Shown piece after piece: positions 24,603-32,230 of a stretch of DNA of 64,000 bases (the first letter of the stretch is position 1; every line of letters starts with the position of its first letter). Source of the DNA: Levilactobacillus brevis (lineage in GTDB: Bacteria; Bacillota; Bacilli; Lactobacillales; Lactobacillaceae); the NCBI GenBank assembly GCA_021383565.1, contig CP079699.1:372001-436000 (forward strand), in the 5' to 3' direction. A program made the position numbers and the translations under genes. Under the pieces are notes generated by a model. That model was not told where the DNA came from. It did no database searches and saw only the letters and a list, made by a program, of their open reading frames with translations.

Positions 24603-24701
24603 ATTAACGCAAAACCTTGTTATCCCCACTGTGGGTGCTATACTCATATTGAATGTGAAGGGGTGCCATACCTCTATTGGGCTGATAACATACCTTTTTA
24701 G
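24600..24701 (+). CDS. Possible 33-residue zinc-knuckle peptide
   Basis: MINAKPCYPHCGCYTHIECEG...YWADNIPF has a CxxxCxC...C cluster like the small zinc ribbons of phage genomes. GGGG of repeat R1 directly abuts the ATG, so the ribosome site is poor. It is followed at once by a strong terminator, which supports transcription through it. Could be the tail of a longer lost gene. Confidence 0.35.
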   Translation: MINAKPCYPHCGCYTHIECEGVPYLYWADNIPF

Positions 24702-24728
24702 CTTCCCTGTGGCCGGGGGAGCTTTTTT
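24699..24728 (+). terminator. Terminator near the right end of the element
   Basis: AGCTTCCC, loop TGTGGCCG, GGGGAGCT, then TTTTTT. Confidence 0.85.
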
Positions 24729-24820
24729 GGTACATGAGGGCAAATAAAAAGCTGCTAACTTTTCAGCTAACAGCACATTGCCCCACCGTGACTTAATTCT
24801 AAATTTCTGATTCTAGTAAA

Positions 24821-24841
24821 AGACATTCAAAAAGACATTCA
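24821..24841. repeat. Integrase arm-type repeats, right
   Basis: Two copies of AGACATTCA (24821 and 24833), 12 bases apart, in the same orientation as the three left copies. Confidence 0.75.
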
Positions 24842-24902
24842 AAATATAAAGCTATGCCTACAAACGTTGTTTCTTCAACGTTTTCAAGGGGGTTGGTTAT
24901 TT

Positions 24903-24916
24903 CCAGTATACCCAAT
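24903..24916. other. attR core
   Basis: CCAGTATACCCAAT, restoring the tRNA-Gln 3' end sequence on excision. Past it, 24930-24976 holds the original tRNA terminator hairpin with tail GGCGGCTTTTCTTTT. Confidence 0.85.
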
Positions 24917-25029
24917 CGATACAAATCGTTAGTCGCCAGCAAAGCTCATGAAGCTTGGTATGGCGGCTTTTCTTTTGCTTTCAATCACTATTGAGATCTG
25001 TGATAATCGACTGAAAGGTGTCAAATGAC

Positions 25030-25065
25030 AGCCAACTACGGAGCCAATTACGGAGCCAGTTTTGG
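25030..25065. repeat. Tandem TACGGAGCCAA motif outside attR
   Basis: Direct repeats CTACGGAGCCAA and TTACGGAGCCAG, 12 bases apart. They resemble integrase arm sites and may be left over from another element. Nothing else is recognised from 24977 to 25186. Confidence 0.35.
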
Positions 25066-25186
25066 CCAGTGGGCTGGATCGTAGATACTTAGTGCATGGC
25101 TTTGAAGACGGCTTCTTTAGCCAATAAATTTTAAGTTGACCGCTATTTTCCCGCAAAAGACAGCCATTTAGTCAGTCACAGCGCAA

Positions 25187-25224
25187 AAAAAGTGATCCGA
25201 CCGTAGTCGTGACCACTTTTTTCG
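25187..25224 (-). terminator. Terminator of the LPXTG protein gene
   Basis: On the minus strand AAAAAAGTGGTC...GGATCACTTTTTTT, stem with A and T runs. Confidence 0.75.
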
Positions 25225-25246
25225 ATAATCAGCAAATTAGCGTACG

Positions 25247-27049
25247 TTACTGACGACGTTCACGGTACCAGAAGCCTAGCGTCAAGACTAACAGGATCAC
25301 ACCGATTATTGTCAGAATCAGGTTGCTGGTGTGGTACTCGCCCGTTTGTGGTAGGGTAGCGCCAGATGTGGCCTGATGACTCGGCGCTGTGGTGGTGCTA
25401 GCTCCTGAGCCGGCATTAGACGTTGCGGCGTTGCCAGCGCCAGCGGCATTAGTTGCTGGTTGGCTCGTCCCGTTTGTCTGACCGGTCATATGACCGCTGG
25501 CACCGCCATTCGTGACGTTACTGGTGGTTTGACCAGCGCCTGGCTTGTGCGTCGCTGCCGGCTGACTTGGCTTATTCGGCTTCGTTGGCTTCGGTGGTTT
25601 AACCGAAGGCGTCGTGGTTCCGGGGTTTTCAGGATGCGTTGGTATCGTCGTTCCTGGATTCTCGGGATTTGTCGGCGTTGTTGGGGGTGTCGTCCCTGGA
25701 TGTTCCGGATTCTCAGGGTTTTCTGGATTTTCGGGATTCTCAGGATTCGTCGTTGGTGGCGTTGTGGTTCCTGGGTTCTCAGGATTCTCAGGATTCGTGA
25801 CTGGTGGTGTCGTCGTTCCTGGATTTTCCGGGCCAGTCCCGCCACCGGTTAACGCCGTGTCCGTAGCAGACACGGCGACCGCGGCGGTTGAGTCGGCCGT
25901 AATTTCAAATGAAATCGGGGCTGGATTCAACGCATAGCCTTCAGGTGCCTTGGTTTCCACGAATTGGTAGTGACCAGCGGCCAGATTTTCCACGGTGAGG
26001 GCACCTTGGTCATCGGTCGTCAGACCAGTCTGCAGGATTTGACCATTGGCGTCACGTAACTCGTAAACGGCACCAGCCAAGGCTTTGCCGGTGGCCGCAT
26101 CGGTTTTGGTTAAAATAACCTTGCCGACTTGCTCGTCCGCCGTGTTACCGCCGCCGTTACCGCTACCGGTACCGCCCCAAGCGATGCTGGACCCCACGTT
26201 TTGGCCATTCAACGTGGCATTATTCTTCCACAGGCCACTAGTTCCGGAAATCTCCGGCTTAGTGTGGTAGGTCATGTTGACGGCGGTAGTGACATCGTCG
26301 AAGGTGAAGATGATGGTGTTATTGCTGGCATCAACCGTGGGCGTAATGGTATTGCCATCACTCACAAAACTCCCATTGGTATCGTACTTCCCAGTCTGAG
26401 CATACACACTTCCTGGAATGTAGGATTGGCCAGGACCGAGGTTGTCGGTGACGACCGTTTGTCCTAAATGCGTGCTGTTGGGGTTGAAGGCAATATTCCA
26501 AGTTAATCGCGATGGCGAACCGTCTGGATTGTGGCCGGAAACCCAGCCAATCTTGTTAATTCCCCAATCGAGGCCAACGTTGGCATTTTCCTGCGTCCCC
26601 TTGACGTAGAACTGCAGGTGACCGCCACGGTTGGTTGCGGTACTCGACAGGACATCGTTAAACGTGATGGTCCCGGTCGTGGCACCTTCCTCGATGGAAA
26701 ACATCCCAATCTTCTGACCATTATCATCGTAAAGTGGGAAGCTTAAATCCTTACGACCAACCGCACTCTGTGGCAGGTTGACGGTGGCCGTGTCGCCATC
26801 CTGGATGGTGACGCCATCTGGAATCCCCCATTGATAGAGCAATTCGTAATTATCCCACTTGCTGAGCTCACTCCCGTTAGGAATTGTTTTGCCGTTGGAA
26901 TCCGTGATCGTCGCGTTGTTTTCGCCTAGGCCGGAGACTTCAATATTTCTGGCGTGAGCAGTGACTCCGCCAGCGCCAAAGCCTCCGATCAGACAAACTA
27001 AAACGGCGATGAGGATACCCAAGACGACATGACTCTTTTTTCTTGGCAT
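25247..27049 (-). CDS. LPXTG wall-anchored adhesin with Cna-B/SpaA domain
   Basis: 600 residues. Order: signal peptide (1-33, HVVLGILIAVLVCLIGGF), an Ig-like adhesin domain resembling the collagen/fibrinogen-binding families (about 35-290), a SpaA/Cna-B domain (about 308-400; KTDAATGKALAGAVYEL with the Lys and FVETKAPEGY with the Glu of an intramolecular isopeptide bond), a Pro-rich stalk of NPENPGTT-type repeats (about 405-490), a Ser/Thr/Ala/Gly spacer, then LPQTG at about 566-570, a membrane helix and the RERRQ tail. Sortase A would link it to peptidoglycan. AAGGAGG precedes the ATG. The binding partner is unknown. Confidence 0.92.
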   Translation of the reverse strand: MPRKKSHVVLGILIAVLVCLIGGFGAGGVTAHARNIEVSGLGENNATITDSNGKTIPNGSELSKWDNYELLYQWGIPDGVTIQDGDTATVNLPQSAVGRKDLSFPLYDDNGQKIGMFSIEEGATTGTITFNDVLSSTATNRGGHLQFYVKGTQENANVGLDWGINKIGWVSGHNPDGSPSRLTWNIAFNPNSTHLGQTVVTDNLGPGQSYIPGSVYAQTGKYDTNGSFVSDGNTITPTVDASNNTIIFTFDDVTTAVNMTYHTKPEISGTSGLWKNNATLNGQNVGSSIAWGGTGSGNGGGNTADEQVGKVILTKTDAATGKALAGAVYELRDANGQILQTGLTTDDQGALTVENLAAGHYQFVETKAPEGYALNPAPISFEITADSTAAVAVSATDTALTGGGTGPENPGTTTPPVTNPENPENPGTTTPPTTNPENPENPENPENPEHPGTTPPTTPTNPENPGTTIPTHPENPGTTTPSVKPPKPTKPNKPSQPAATHKPGAGQTTSNVTNGGASGHMTGQTNGTSQPATNAAGAGNAATSNAGSGASTTTAPSHQATSGATLPQTGEYHTSNLILTIIGVILLVLTLGFWYRERRQ

Positions 27050-27074
27050 CTTAATCCTCCTCCAATCGATACTT

Positions 27075-27095
27075 GTCAGCGGTCCACCGGCTGAC
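27075..27095. repeat. Hairpin in the 5' leader of the adhesin gene
   Basis: GTCAGC and GCTGAC form a stem about 25 bases before the start. The remaining 27096-27449 region has no gene; a TATAGT near 27170 on the minus strand may be the promoter -10. Confidence 0.4.
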
Positions 27096-27449
27096 GAATT
27101 GTCAACTGGCGTAACTGCTGGTCACAGGAATACCCGCCGAACAGGTACTTCTTCCACTGCTCGTATCTACTATAGTGACATTTACGATCGAAGGGGTATT
27201 TGTGAGAATAAAAGTCGTGGGTTGGAAAGGGGACGGCTGTTAACTCGCCCTTAACCGCGTTTTCCGATTGCTTTCACGGCTAAAGTGTCGCCACTCGCCA
27301 CGGGGCACAGCCTTTTAAGTCGCCGGTTATCCAAGGGGTAAGGGCGTTGGTGGTTTAATGCTGGTCCCCGTTAATCAATGCGCTGTCACGTCCTTACGAC
27401 GAGGGCGGCTATGTCGAAACGACGCGCAGACAGTAACGGTGGCGGCAGA

Positions 27450-27497
27450 AAAAAACGAGCACCAGACGAAAACGTCTGACACTCGTTGATTGTTCTA
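27450..27497 (-). terminator. Terminator of the EAL gene
   Basis: On the minus strand ACGAG..TCAGACG-TTTT-CGTCTG..CTCGT then seven T. Confidence 0.9.
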
Positions 27498-27507
27498 GTT
27501 ATGCTGA

Positions 27508-28185
27508 TTAGAAGTGATCGCCATCTAGTTTAAAGAGGTGAGGCTTGCCGTAGAACCAACCCTGACACAGGTCGATCTCAAGGCTATCGGCCATATCGGC
27601 TTCCTCCTGGTTCTCGACACCTTCCAGAATTAAACGCAACTTATATTGGTCGGCAATGCCCTTCCAGAACTTGAGGTTTTCCGGAATCTCGGCTTCGCGA
27701 CCCTCTTGGCGAAAGTTTTGCATCGCAAATTTAATTTCGCTGGCGTAGGGGAGAATGGGCTTGAGGTGCGCGTATGTATTCAGTCCCGTCCCAATATCGT
27801 CTAGACTCAGTTGAATGCCGTGCTCGTCGAAGAAATGAACCTGATCAATAATCTGCTGATTCGTCACGTGTTCGTCGGTGACTTCCTCGGTGACCTCTAA
27901 GACCAAGTTGACTGGGTAAATCTGTTTCTGTGCATCGAGAATGGCCTGCGCAATGGTACAGTCGATGAACTGTCCCTGATTAACGTTAAACGAAACGGAG
28001 CCAATCTTCAGCATTAACTTTTTCGCCGTCCGGGCAATCAAGTCAGCTTGAACGTCAATGGGGATGGACTCAAAATCTTGGGGGAGGACCCATTTGTCGT
28101 CAACGCGTTGGCGAATTAGCATCTCGTAGCCGATGAGCGAATTATTTAAAACATCGAGTTGTGGCTGCAAAAAATAACGATACAT
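27508..28185 (-). CDS. EAL-domain protein (c-di-GMP phosphodiesterase-like)
   Basis: 225 residues, a single EAL domain with no sensor region or membrane helix. Motifs: GYEMLIR in place of the usual EALLR (Glu and Arg kept), SFNVN (metal Asn), LEVTEE (metal Glu), DDIGTG (the two metal Asp), EIKF (Lys), EGVE (catalytic Glu) and QGWFYGKP. Most residues needed to hydrolyse c-di-GMP to pGpG are present, so activity is plausible, though the A-to-M and F-to-I changes mark it as divergent. It is divergently arranged with a GGDEF gene 276 bases away, together a compact c-di-GMP module. Confidence 0.88.
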   Translation of the reverse strand: MYRYFLQPQLDVLNNSLIGYEMLIRQRVDDKWVLPQDFESIPIDVQADLIARTAKKLMLKIGSVSFNVNQGQFIDCTIAQAILDAQKQIYPVNLVLEVTEEVTDEHVTNQQIIDQVHFFDEHGIQLSLDDIGTGLNTYAHLKPILPYASEIKFAMQNFRQEGREAEIPENLKFWKGIADQYKLRLILEGVENQEEADMADSLEIDLCQGWFYGKPHLFKLDGDHF

Positions 28186-28376
28186 AAATTTCCAGAGCCT
28201 CCTTTGCTAGGTTGTCTGCTACCATCATACTTTATTTTGCGGAATTAAAATAGGTTTTTCAACAAAACCGTGGCAATCAGCGTTATTGATGTAACAAGTT
28301 AACCAATTAGAGTAATAAAGTGCTATAGTATTGTCAGCAGGATTGGATTATAGTTATAACAATGGATTAATTGTGC

Positions 28377-28394
28377 TGACAAGTATATTTGTCA
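28377..28394. promoter_or_regulatory. Inverted repeat upstream of the GGDEF gene
   Basis: TGACAA-GTATAT-TTGTCA, a perfect 6+6 inverted repeat 67 bases before the start. Possible operator in the shared EAL/GGDEF intergenic region. Confidence 0.4.
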
Positions 28395-28461
28395 ATATTA
28401 AGAAATAATGCAGCTTGCTTCCCAGCGTGGGAAAACTACTGAAAACAAGGAGATTGATCAG

Positions 28462-29586
28462 ATGACTTGGTCAGTTTGGTTGGTACCACCGATGATAACC
28501 AGTATCTTTTTCGTTTTAGGTGTGATTACCCTTTATTGGTCAATCTTTAATTGGGCGACTTCTAAGGCTGAATCGCAGAATAAGCCGGTAAATGTGAAAC
28601 GCGTTCAGACGATAGTTGGGCTGGTTTGTGCAGTGACTTCTGTGTTTGCGCTACAATTAATCGTGCGCGATAGTCATTTATCGTGGACGTTCACCAACTT
28701 TCAATTGTTACTTTTGATTTTTGTGGCTTATTTTCTACAGGTACGGATTCCCTATTGGGCCGTGTTCCTGGCGGGCATTGCCTTCATGTTGATGAACGGC
28801 AACATTGACCAGCCGCTGTCGTGGGTCTATACGTTCCTGTTTGTCTTCTTCTACGTGTTCTCGTACGTGCAAAGCACCCACCTCTGGCGTGCGCCGTTTA
28901 CCCGTTACGCCATCGTGGCAGTGGTCTTCGCGTTGCCGTTGTGGTATCTCGTGAAGTTGCGGTTCCATCTGCCGTGGTCCACGTATTTCGATGAGATGAT
29001 TAATTACTTGATTCTGGTCGTTCTGATGTATGGTTACTTCAAGATTCAGGACAAAGACCGGCGCATCAAGGACCGGCTCTTTCAGTCGGCCAACTGGGAT
29101 GCGTTGACCAAGGTCCAGAACTTCGCGGCGTACGATCGGGCAATTGGCTATGAGTTCCGCCAAAGCGCGGCTCACGACCGGGATTTGTCGATGATCATGT
29201 TCGACATCGATCATTTCAAACACGTCAACGATACCTACGGCCATCTTGCCGGAGACGAAGTGCTCAAGCAGGTATCCCGGACGGTGGCGAGCACCCTCAA
29301 GGCCGTTGATCCCAAGATTGTGCTGTACCGTACGGGGGGCGAAGAGTTCAACATCATCTTCCCCAATTACACGGTGGATCGGACCGAACAAGTGGCACAG
29401 AAAGTCTTTGACGCAGTGAAGGACTTGACGATCGCTTACAACGATGTGGAGATTAAGGTCACGATTTCTGTGGGGGTATCCGCTTTGAGCTTGAAGGACA
29501 GCAACCCCTTGGATTTCTACAAGCGGGTCGACGCCAATCTTTATCGGTCGAAACAAAATGGCCGGCAACAGATTACGGTTGGGTAA
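28462..29586 (+). CDS. Membrane-bound GGDEF diguanylate cyclase
   Basis: About 374 residues. Six membrane helices (residues 5-200) form an unknown sensor; the C-terminal GGDEF domain (about 205-370) has FDIDHFKHVNDTYGHLAGDEVL and the active-site loop RTGGEEF. The usual inhibitory RxxD motif before GGEEF is absent, so product feedback is unlikely. It would make c-di-GMP from two GTP. Start at 28462 has AAGGAG 9 bases upstream. Paired with the EAL gene, it suggests working c-di-GMP signalling, uncommon in many lactobacilli. Confidence 0.9.
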   Translation: MTWSVWLVPPMITSIFFVLGVITLYWSIFNWATSKAESQNKPVNVKRVQTIVGLVCAVTSVFALQLIVRDSHLSWTFTNFQLLLLIFVAYFLQVRIPYWAVFLAGIAFMLMNGNIDQPLSWVYTFLFVFFYVFSYVQSTHLWRAPFTRYAIVAVVFALPLWYLVKLRFHLPWSTYFDEMINYLILVVLMYGYFKIQDKDRRIKDRLFQSANWDALTKVQNFAAYDRAIGYEFRQSAAHDRDLSMIMFDIDHFKHVNDTYGHLAGDEVLKQVSRTVASTLKAVDPKIVLYRTGGEEFNIIFPNYTVDRTEQVAQKVFDAVKDLTIAYNDVEIKVTISVGVSALSLKDSNPLDFYKRVDANLYRSKQNGRQQITVG

Positions 29587-29687
29587 ATTTTATTTAAGCT
29601 AAGCGCTAATTCGTGAAAATCACGCGATTATCGTGTAAAATGGTCTTCTAGTCAGGGGTTAGCCGCTGACGGATTGGAGCGATCACC

Positions 29688-29894
29688 GTGATCTTACTAT
29701 TACTTCTGTTATTGTTACTGTTTCCACTGTTACGCTTAACGTTCGGCTTGGCAGGCTGGCTGTTGGGAATCGTGGGAACGGTCATTATCGGGGCCATCGT
29801 TCTCGTCGCTTTCGCCGCACTGTTCCGGTTCTTTATCGTCGCGGTACTGGTGATTGGCGGCGGACTGTGGGCCTCGCATGCGCTGTTCAGTTAG
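29688..29894 (+). CDS. Small hydrophobic membrane protein
   Basis: 68 residues, nearly all hydrophobic, with two helices (about 1-25 and 27-62). GTG start with GGAG 8 bases before. Leu-rich opening ILLLLLLLLLFPLL. No family recognised; resembles small envelope-stress membrane proteins in size. Shares a bidirectional terminator with the next gene. Confidence 0.6.
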   Translation: MILLLLLLLLLFPLLRLTFGLAGWLLGIVGTVIIGAIVLVAFAALFRFFIVAVLVIGGGLWASHALFS

Positions 29895-29938
29895 TGTGGT
29901 GGCCGAAAGGTTAAACCGTGATTGAATGTGAAAAATAA

Positions 29939-29968
29939 AAAGCTTCGGCCTAGGCCGGAGCTTTTTTG
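29939..29968. terminator. Bidirectional terminator
   Basis: AAGCTTCGGCC-TA-GGCCGGAGCTT with A run on the left and six T on the right. Confidence 0.9.
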
Positions 29969-29976
29969 ACGGTTCG

Positions 29977-30306
29977 CTATTCAAATGACATTTCTACGAG
30001 GTAGGTGTGTTCACTCTTGACGTAACCGGTTGTAATCCAAACTTCCTGATAGTCTAGCTTGGAGCTGTTGGTTCGTGCGAAGAAATCTTCCAGCAGGTCG
30101 CCATTCTTGGCTAGGAAATCATCGCCCATGCGGTTCACCAGTAGGTTGTTCTCCGGGAAGTAAATATCGGCGTTGGCCACTGGTACCGTGTCGGGCACCC
30201 CAACGGTCACGACATTACTGTTCGGCTGGGGGATGAATTTAACTTTGTCTTGGTGTCGGTGAATATAAGATAGAACGTTATAGATTGAATCAGAGTTGCT
30301 CGCCAC
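29977..30306 (-). CDS. Uncharacterised 109-residue soluble protein
   Basis: Not recognised. Mixed alpha/beta pattern with a Tyr/Asp-rich C-terminal half (LDYQEVWITTGYVKSEHTYLVEMSFE). GTG start preceded by AAGGGAG 10 bases upstream. It reads away from the ABC exporter genes; the intergenic region is shared, so co-regulation is possible. Confidence 0.55.
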   Translation of the reverse strand: MASNSDSIYNVLSYIHRHQDKVKFIPQPNSNVVTVGVPDTVPVANADIYFPENNLLVNRMGDDFLAKNGDLLEDFFARTNSSKLDYQEVWITTGYVKSEHTYLVEMSFE

Positions 30307-30400
30307 AGTTGTCTTGCTCCCTTCGGTGTCTATATTGTAACAAATATTTTTGCGTTTACCAGTAGTTCGCGAAGAGATAATCCGTTATTGCAAACGAATT

Positions 30401-30456
30401 TCAGGCGAGTATAATTGCCACAGGCGAGTATAATTGCTACATATGTAGTTTATACA
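30401..30456 (+). promoter_or_regulatory. Duplicated promoter box and palindrome before the ABC exporter
   Basis: CAGGCGAGTATAATTGC occurs twice in tandem (near 30402 and 30422), each holding TATAAT, followed by the palindrome CTACATATGTAG (near 30437). Looks like a duplicated -10 element with an operator. Confidence 0.5.
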
Positions 30457-30496
30457 GTTTTCAGAGAGAAAAAAGAAGAAAGAAGGCCAAAATTCA

Positions 30497-32230
30497 ATGA
30501 TGCGACTTGCCCGAAAACACTTGGACTGGTGGGCAGTAGTCCTTGCTGTGGGCTTTATGATCATTCAAGTTATTTGTGATCTTTCGTTGCCAACGCTAAC
30601 TTCCGATATTATTGATAAGGGGATTGCGCAAAACGACATTGGCTACATCTAGCAAACTGGTGGGAAGATGCTCCTGCTGAGTTTTATTGGGGTGCTGGGT
30701 TCTGCGGGGAACGTTTACTACGCCGCGACCCAATCCCAGAAGATGGGTCAACGGATTCGTTCGTCAATTTTCAAGAAGGTTACGTTCTCCTCAACCGAAG
30801 AATTTGAAACGGTGGGGAACGCGTCACTGATTACCCGGACGACCAACGATGTGGTGCAGATTCAAAACGTCATGGTGCAGATGCTGCGGATGATGTTGAT
30901 GGCGCCAATCATGTTGATCGGTGCGGGGGTTCTGACCTATATCAAGAGCCCCAAGTTAACGCTGGTCTTTCTGGTGGCTTTACCGGTACTTGCCATTTTT
31001 ACCGGAGCCATCATGTATTTTGCTGTGCCCTTATTCAAGAGCTTGCAGAAGAAGATTGACCGGATTAACCTGACCTTCCGTGAAGGCTTGACGGGCGTGC
31101 GGGTCATTCGGGCGTTTAATCAAGATCAGTTTGAACAAGACCGCTTCGAAGGCGCTAACCAAGACTACACCCAAACGGGGATTAAGGTCTTCATGATTGT
31201 TTCACTGATGTTCCCCGTGATTACGCTGATTATCAGTGGGACTAACATCGGTATCGTGTGGTATGGTGGGCAATTAATTGCCAGCCAATCCATGGCCGTC
31301 GGGAACTTAGTGGCGTTCATGACTTATGCGACGCAGATTCTGATTAGCTTTATGATGGTTTCGATGATCTTCGTCTTCGTTCCCCGGGCCCAAGCTTCGG
31401 CGGCTCGGATCAATGAGGTCATGGACTTGAAGTCCAAGATTAACGATGCCGATCAGCCAGTCAGCCTAAACGATAACGCGGCCAGCTTGACGTTTGACCA
31501 CGTGAACTTCCGGTACACTGGGGCCGAAGAATTGGCCTTGGCGGACGTGAACTTCAGTGCGACCGCCGGCCAGACCGTGGCGATTATTGGGGGAACTGGT
31601 TCTGGGAAATCCACACTGGTCAACCTGATTCCACGGCTATTTGACCCAGAGAGTGGTCAGATTCGGCTAAATGGTACGGCCTTAACGGCGCTTAGCCAAC
31701 ACGATTTACACCAGGCGATTTCGATCACCCAGCAAAAGGCGGTCCTGTTCTCCGGAACCATCAAGAGCAACATGGCTTACGGGATGCCGGACGCTACGGA
31801 TGACCAGATTTGGCACGCCTTAGATGTCGCTCAAGCCAGTGACTTTGTGAAAGAAGAGGGTGGCTTAGACGCCGTGGTCGAACAAGACGGGGATAACTTC
31901 TCCGGTGGACAACGACAACGACTGGTGATCGCCCGGACAATTCTGAAGCGCGCCAGTGTCTATATCTTTGATGATTCCTTCTCCGCGCTGGACTTCAAGA
32001 CGGATTCCTTACTGCGGCAACAATTGCGGCAGGATGAGCAGGTCCAAAATGGGGTAACGGTCATCGTTGCTCAACGGGTCTCGACCGTGGCCGATGCCGA
32101 TCTCATCTTAGTTATTGATGGTGGTCAGATCGTGGGTCAAGGAACGCATGAAGAATTAAAGGCTAACAATAAGACGTATCAAGAAATTCTGGACTCACAA
32201 CTCCGAAAGGGGGACGTCGTCGATGCGTAA
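30497..32230 (+). pseudogene. ABC exporter subunit A, interrupted by in-frame TAG
   Basis: The frame from ATG 30497 to 32230 would give 577 residues: six membrane helices and an ATPase domain with Walker A GGTGSGKST, signature FSGGQRQRL and Walker B VYIFDDSFSALD. The catalytic Glu after Walker B is replaced by Asp, typical for the degenerate half of heterodimeric exporters. Codon 52 (30650-30652) is TAG in an otherwise intact frame, just after the first helix; the position is often Trp or a polar residue in relatives. The next usable ATG is 30668, which would drop the first helix. Overlaps subunit B by 8 bases. Confidence 0.85.

Larger units (their letters stand above)
18199..24916. mobile_element. 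6.7-kb integrative element in tRNA-Gln (phage-satellite-like)
   Basis: Bounded by the direct repeat CCAGTATACCCAAT (18199-18212 and 24903-24916). Contents in order: integrase and CI-like repressor (minus strand), then two small HTH genes, a Rha-type gene, a 75-residue unknown and a RinA/ArpU-like regulator (plus strand), then 1.9 kb almost without genes but full of repeats. The gene order integrase-repressor-divergent regulators resembles phage-inducible islands and lysogeny modules. No primase, terminase, capsid or portal gene is visible, so replication and packaging would depend on other elements, or the element is a decayed remnant. Confidence 0.9.

Noticed and set aside
18199-24916. Repeats as a CRISPR array
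   Set aside because: Copies are few, far apart and structured, without regular spacers or cas genes.
25460-25937. Long antisense frames opposite the LPXTG protein stalk
   Set aside because: They arise from the NPENPGTT repeats read backwards (runs of Gly, Phe, Ser); no start signals.
30307-30496. Divergent regulator gene in front of the ABC exporter
   Set aside because: Only promoter repeats and a palindrome are present; the neighbouring 109-residue protein has no HTH pattern.
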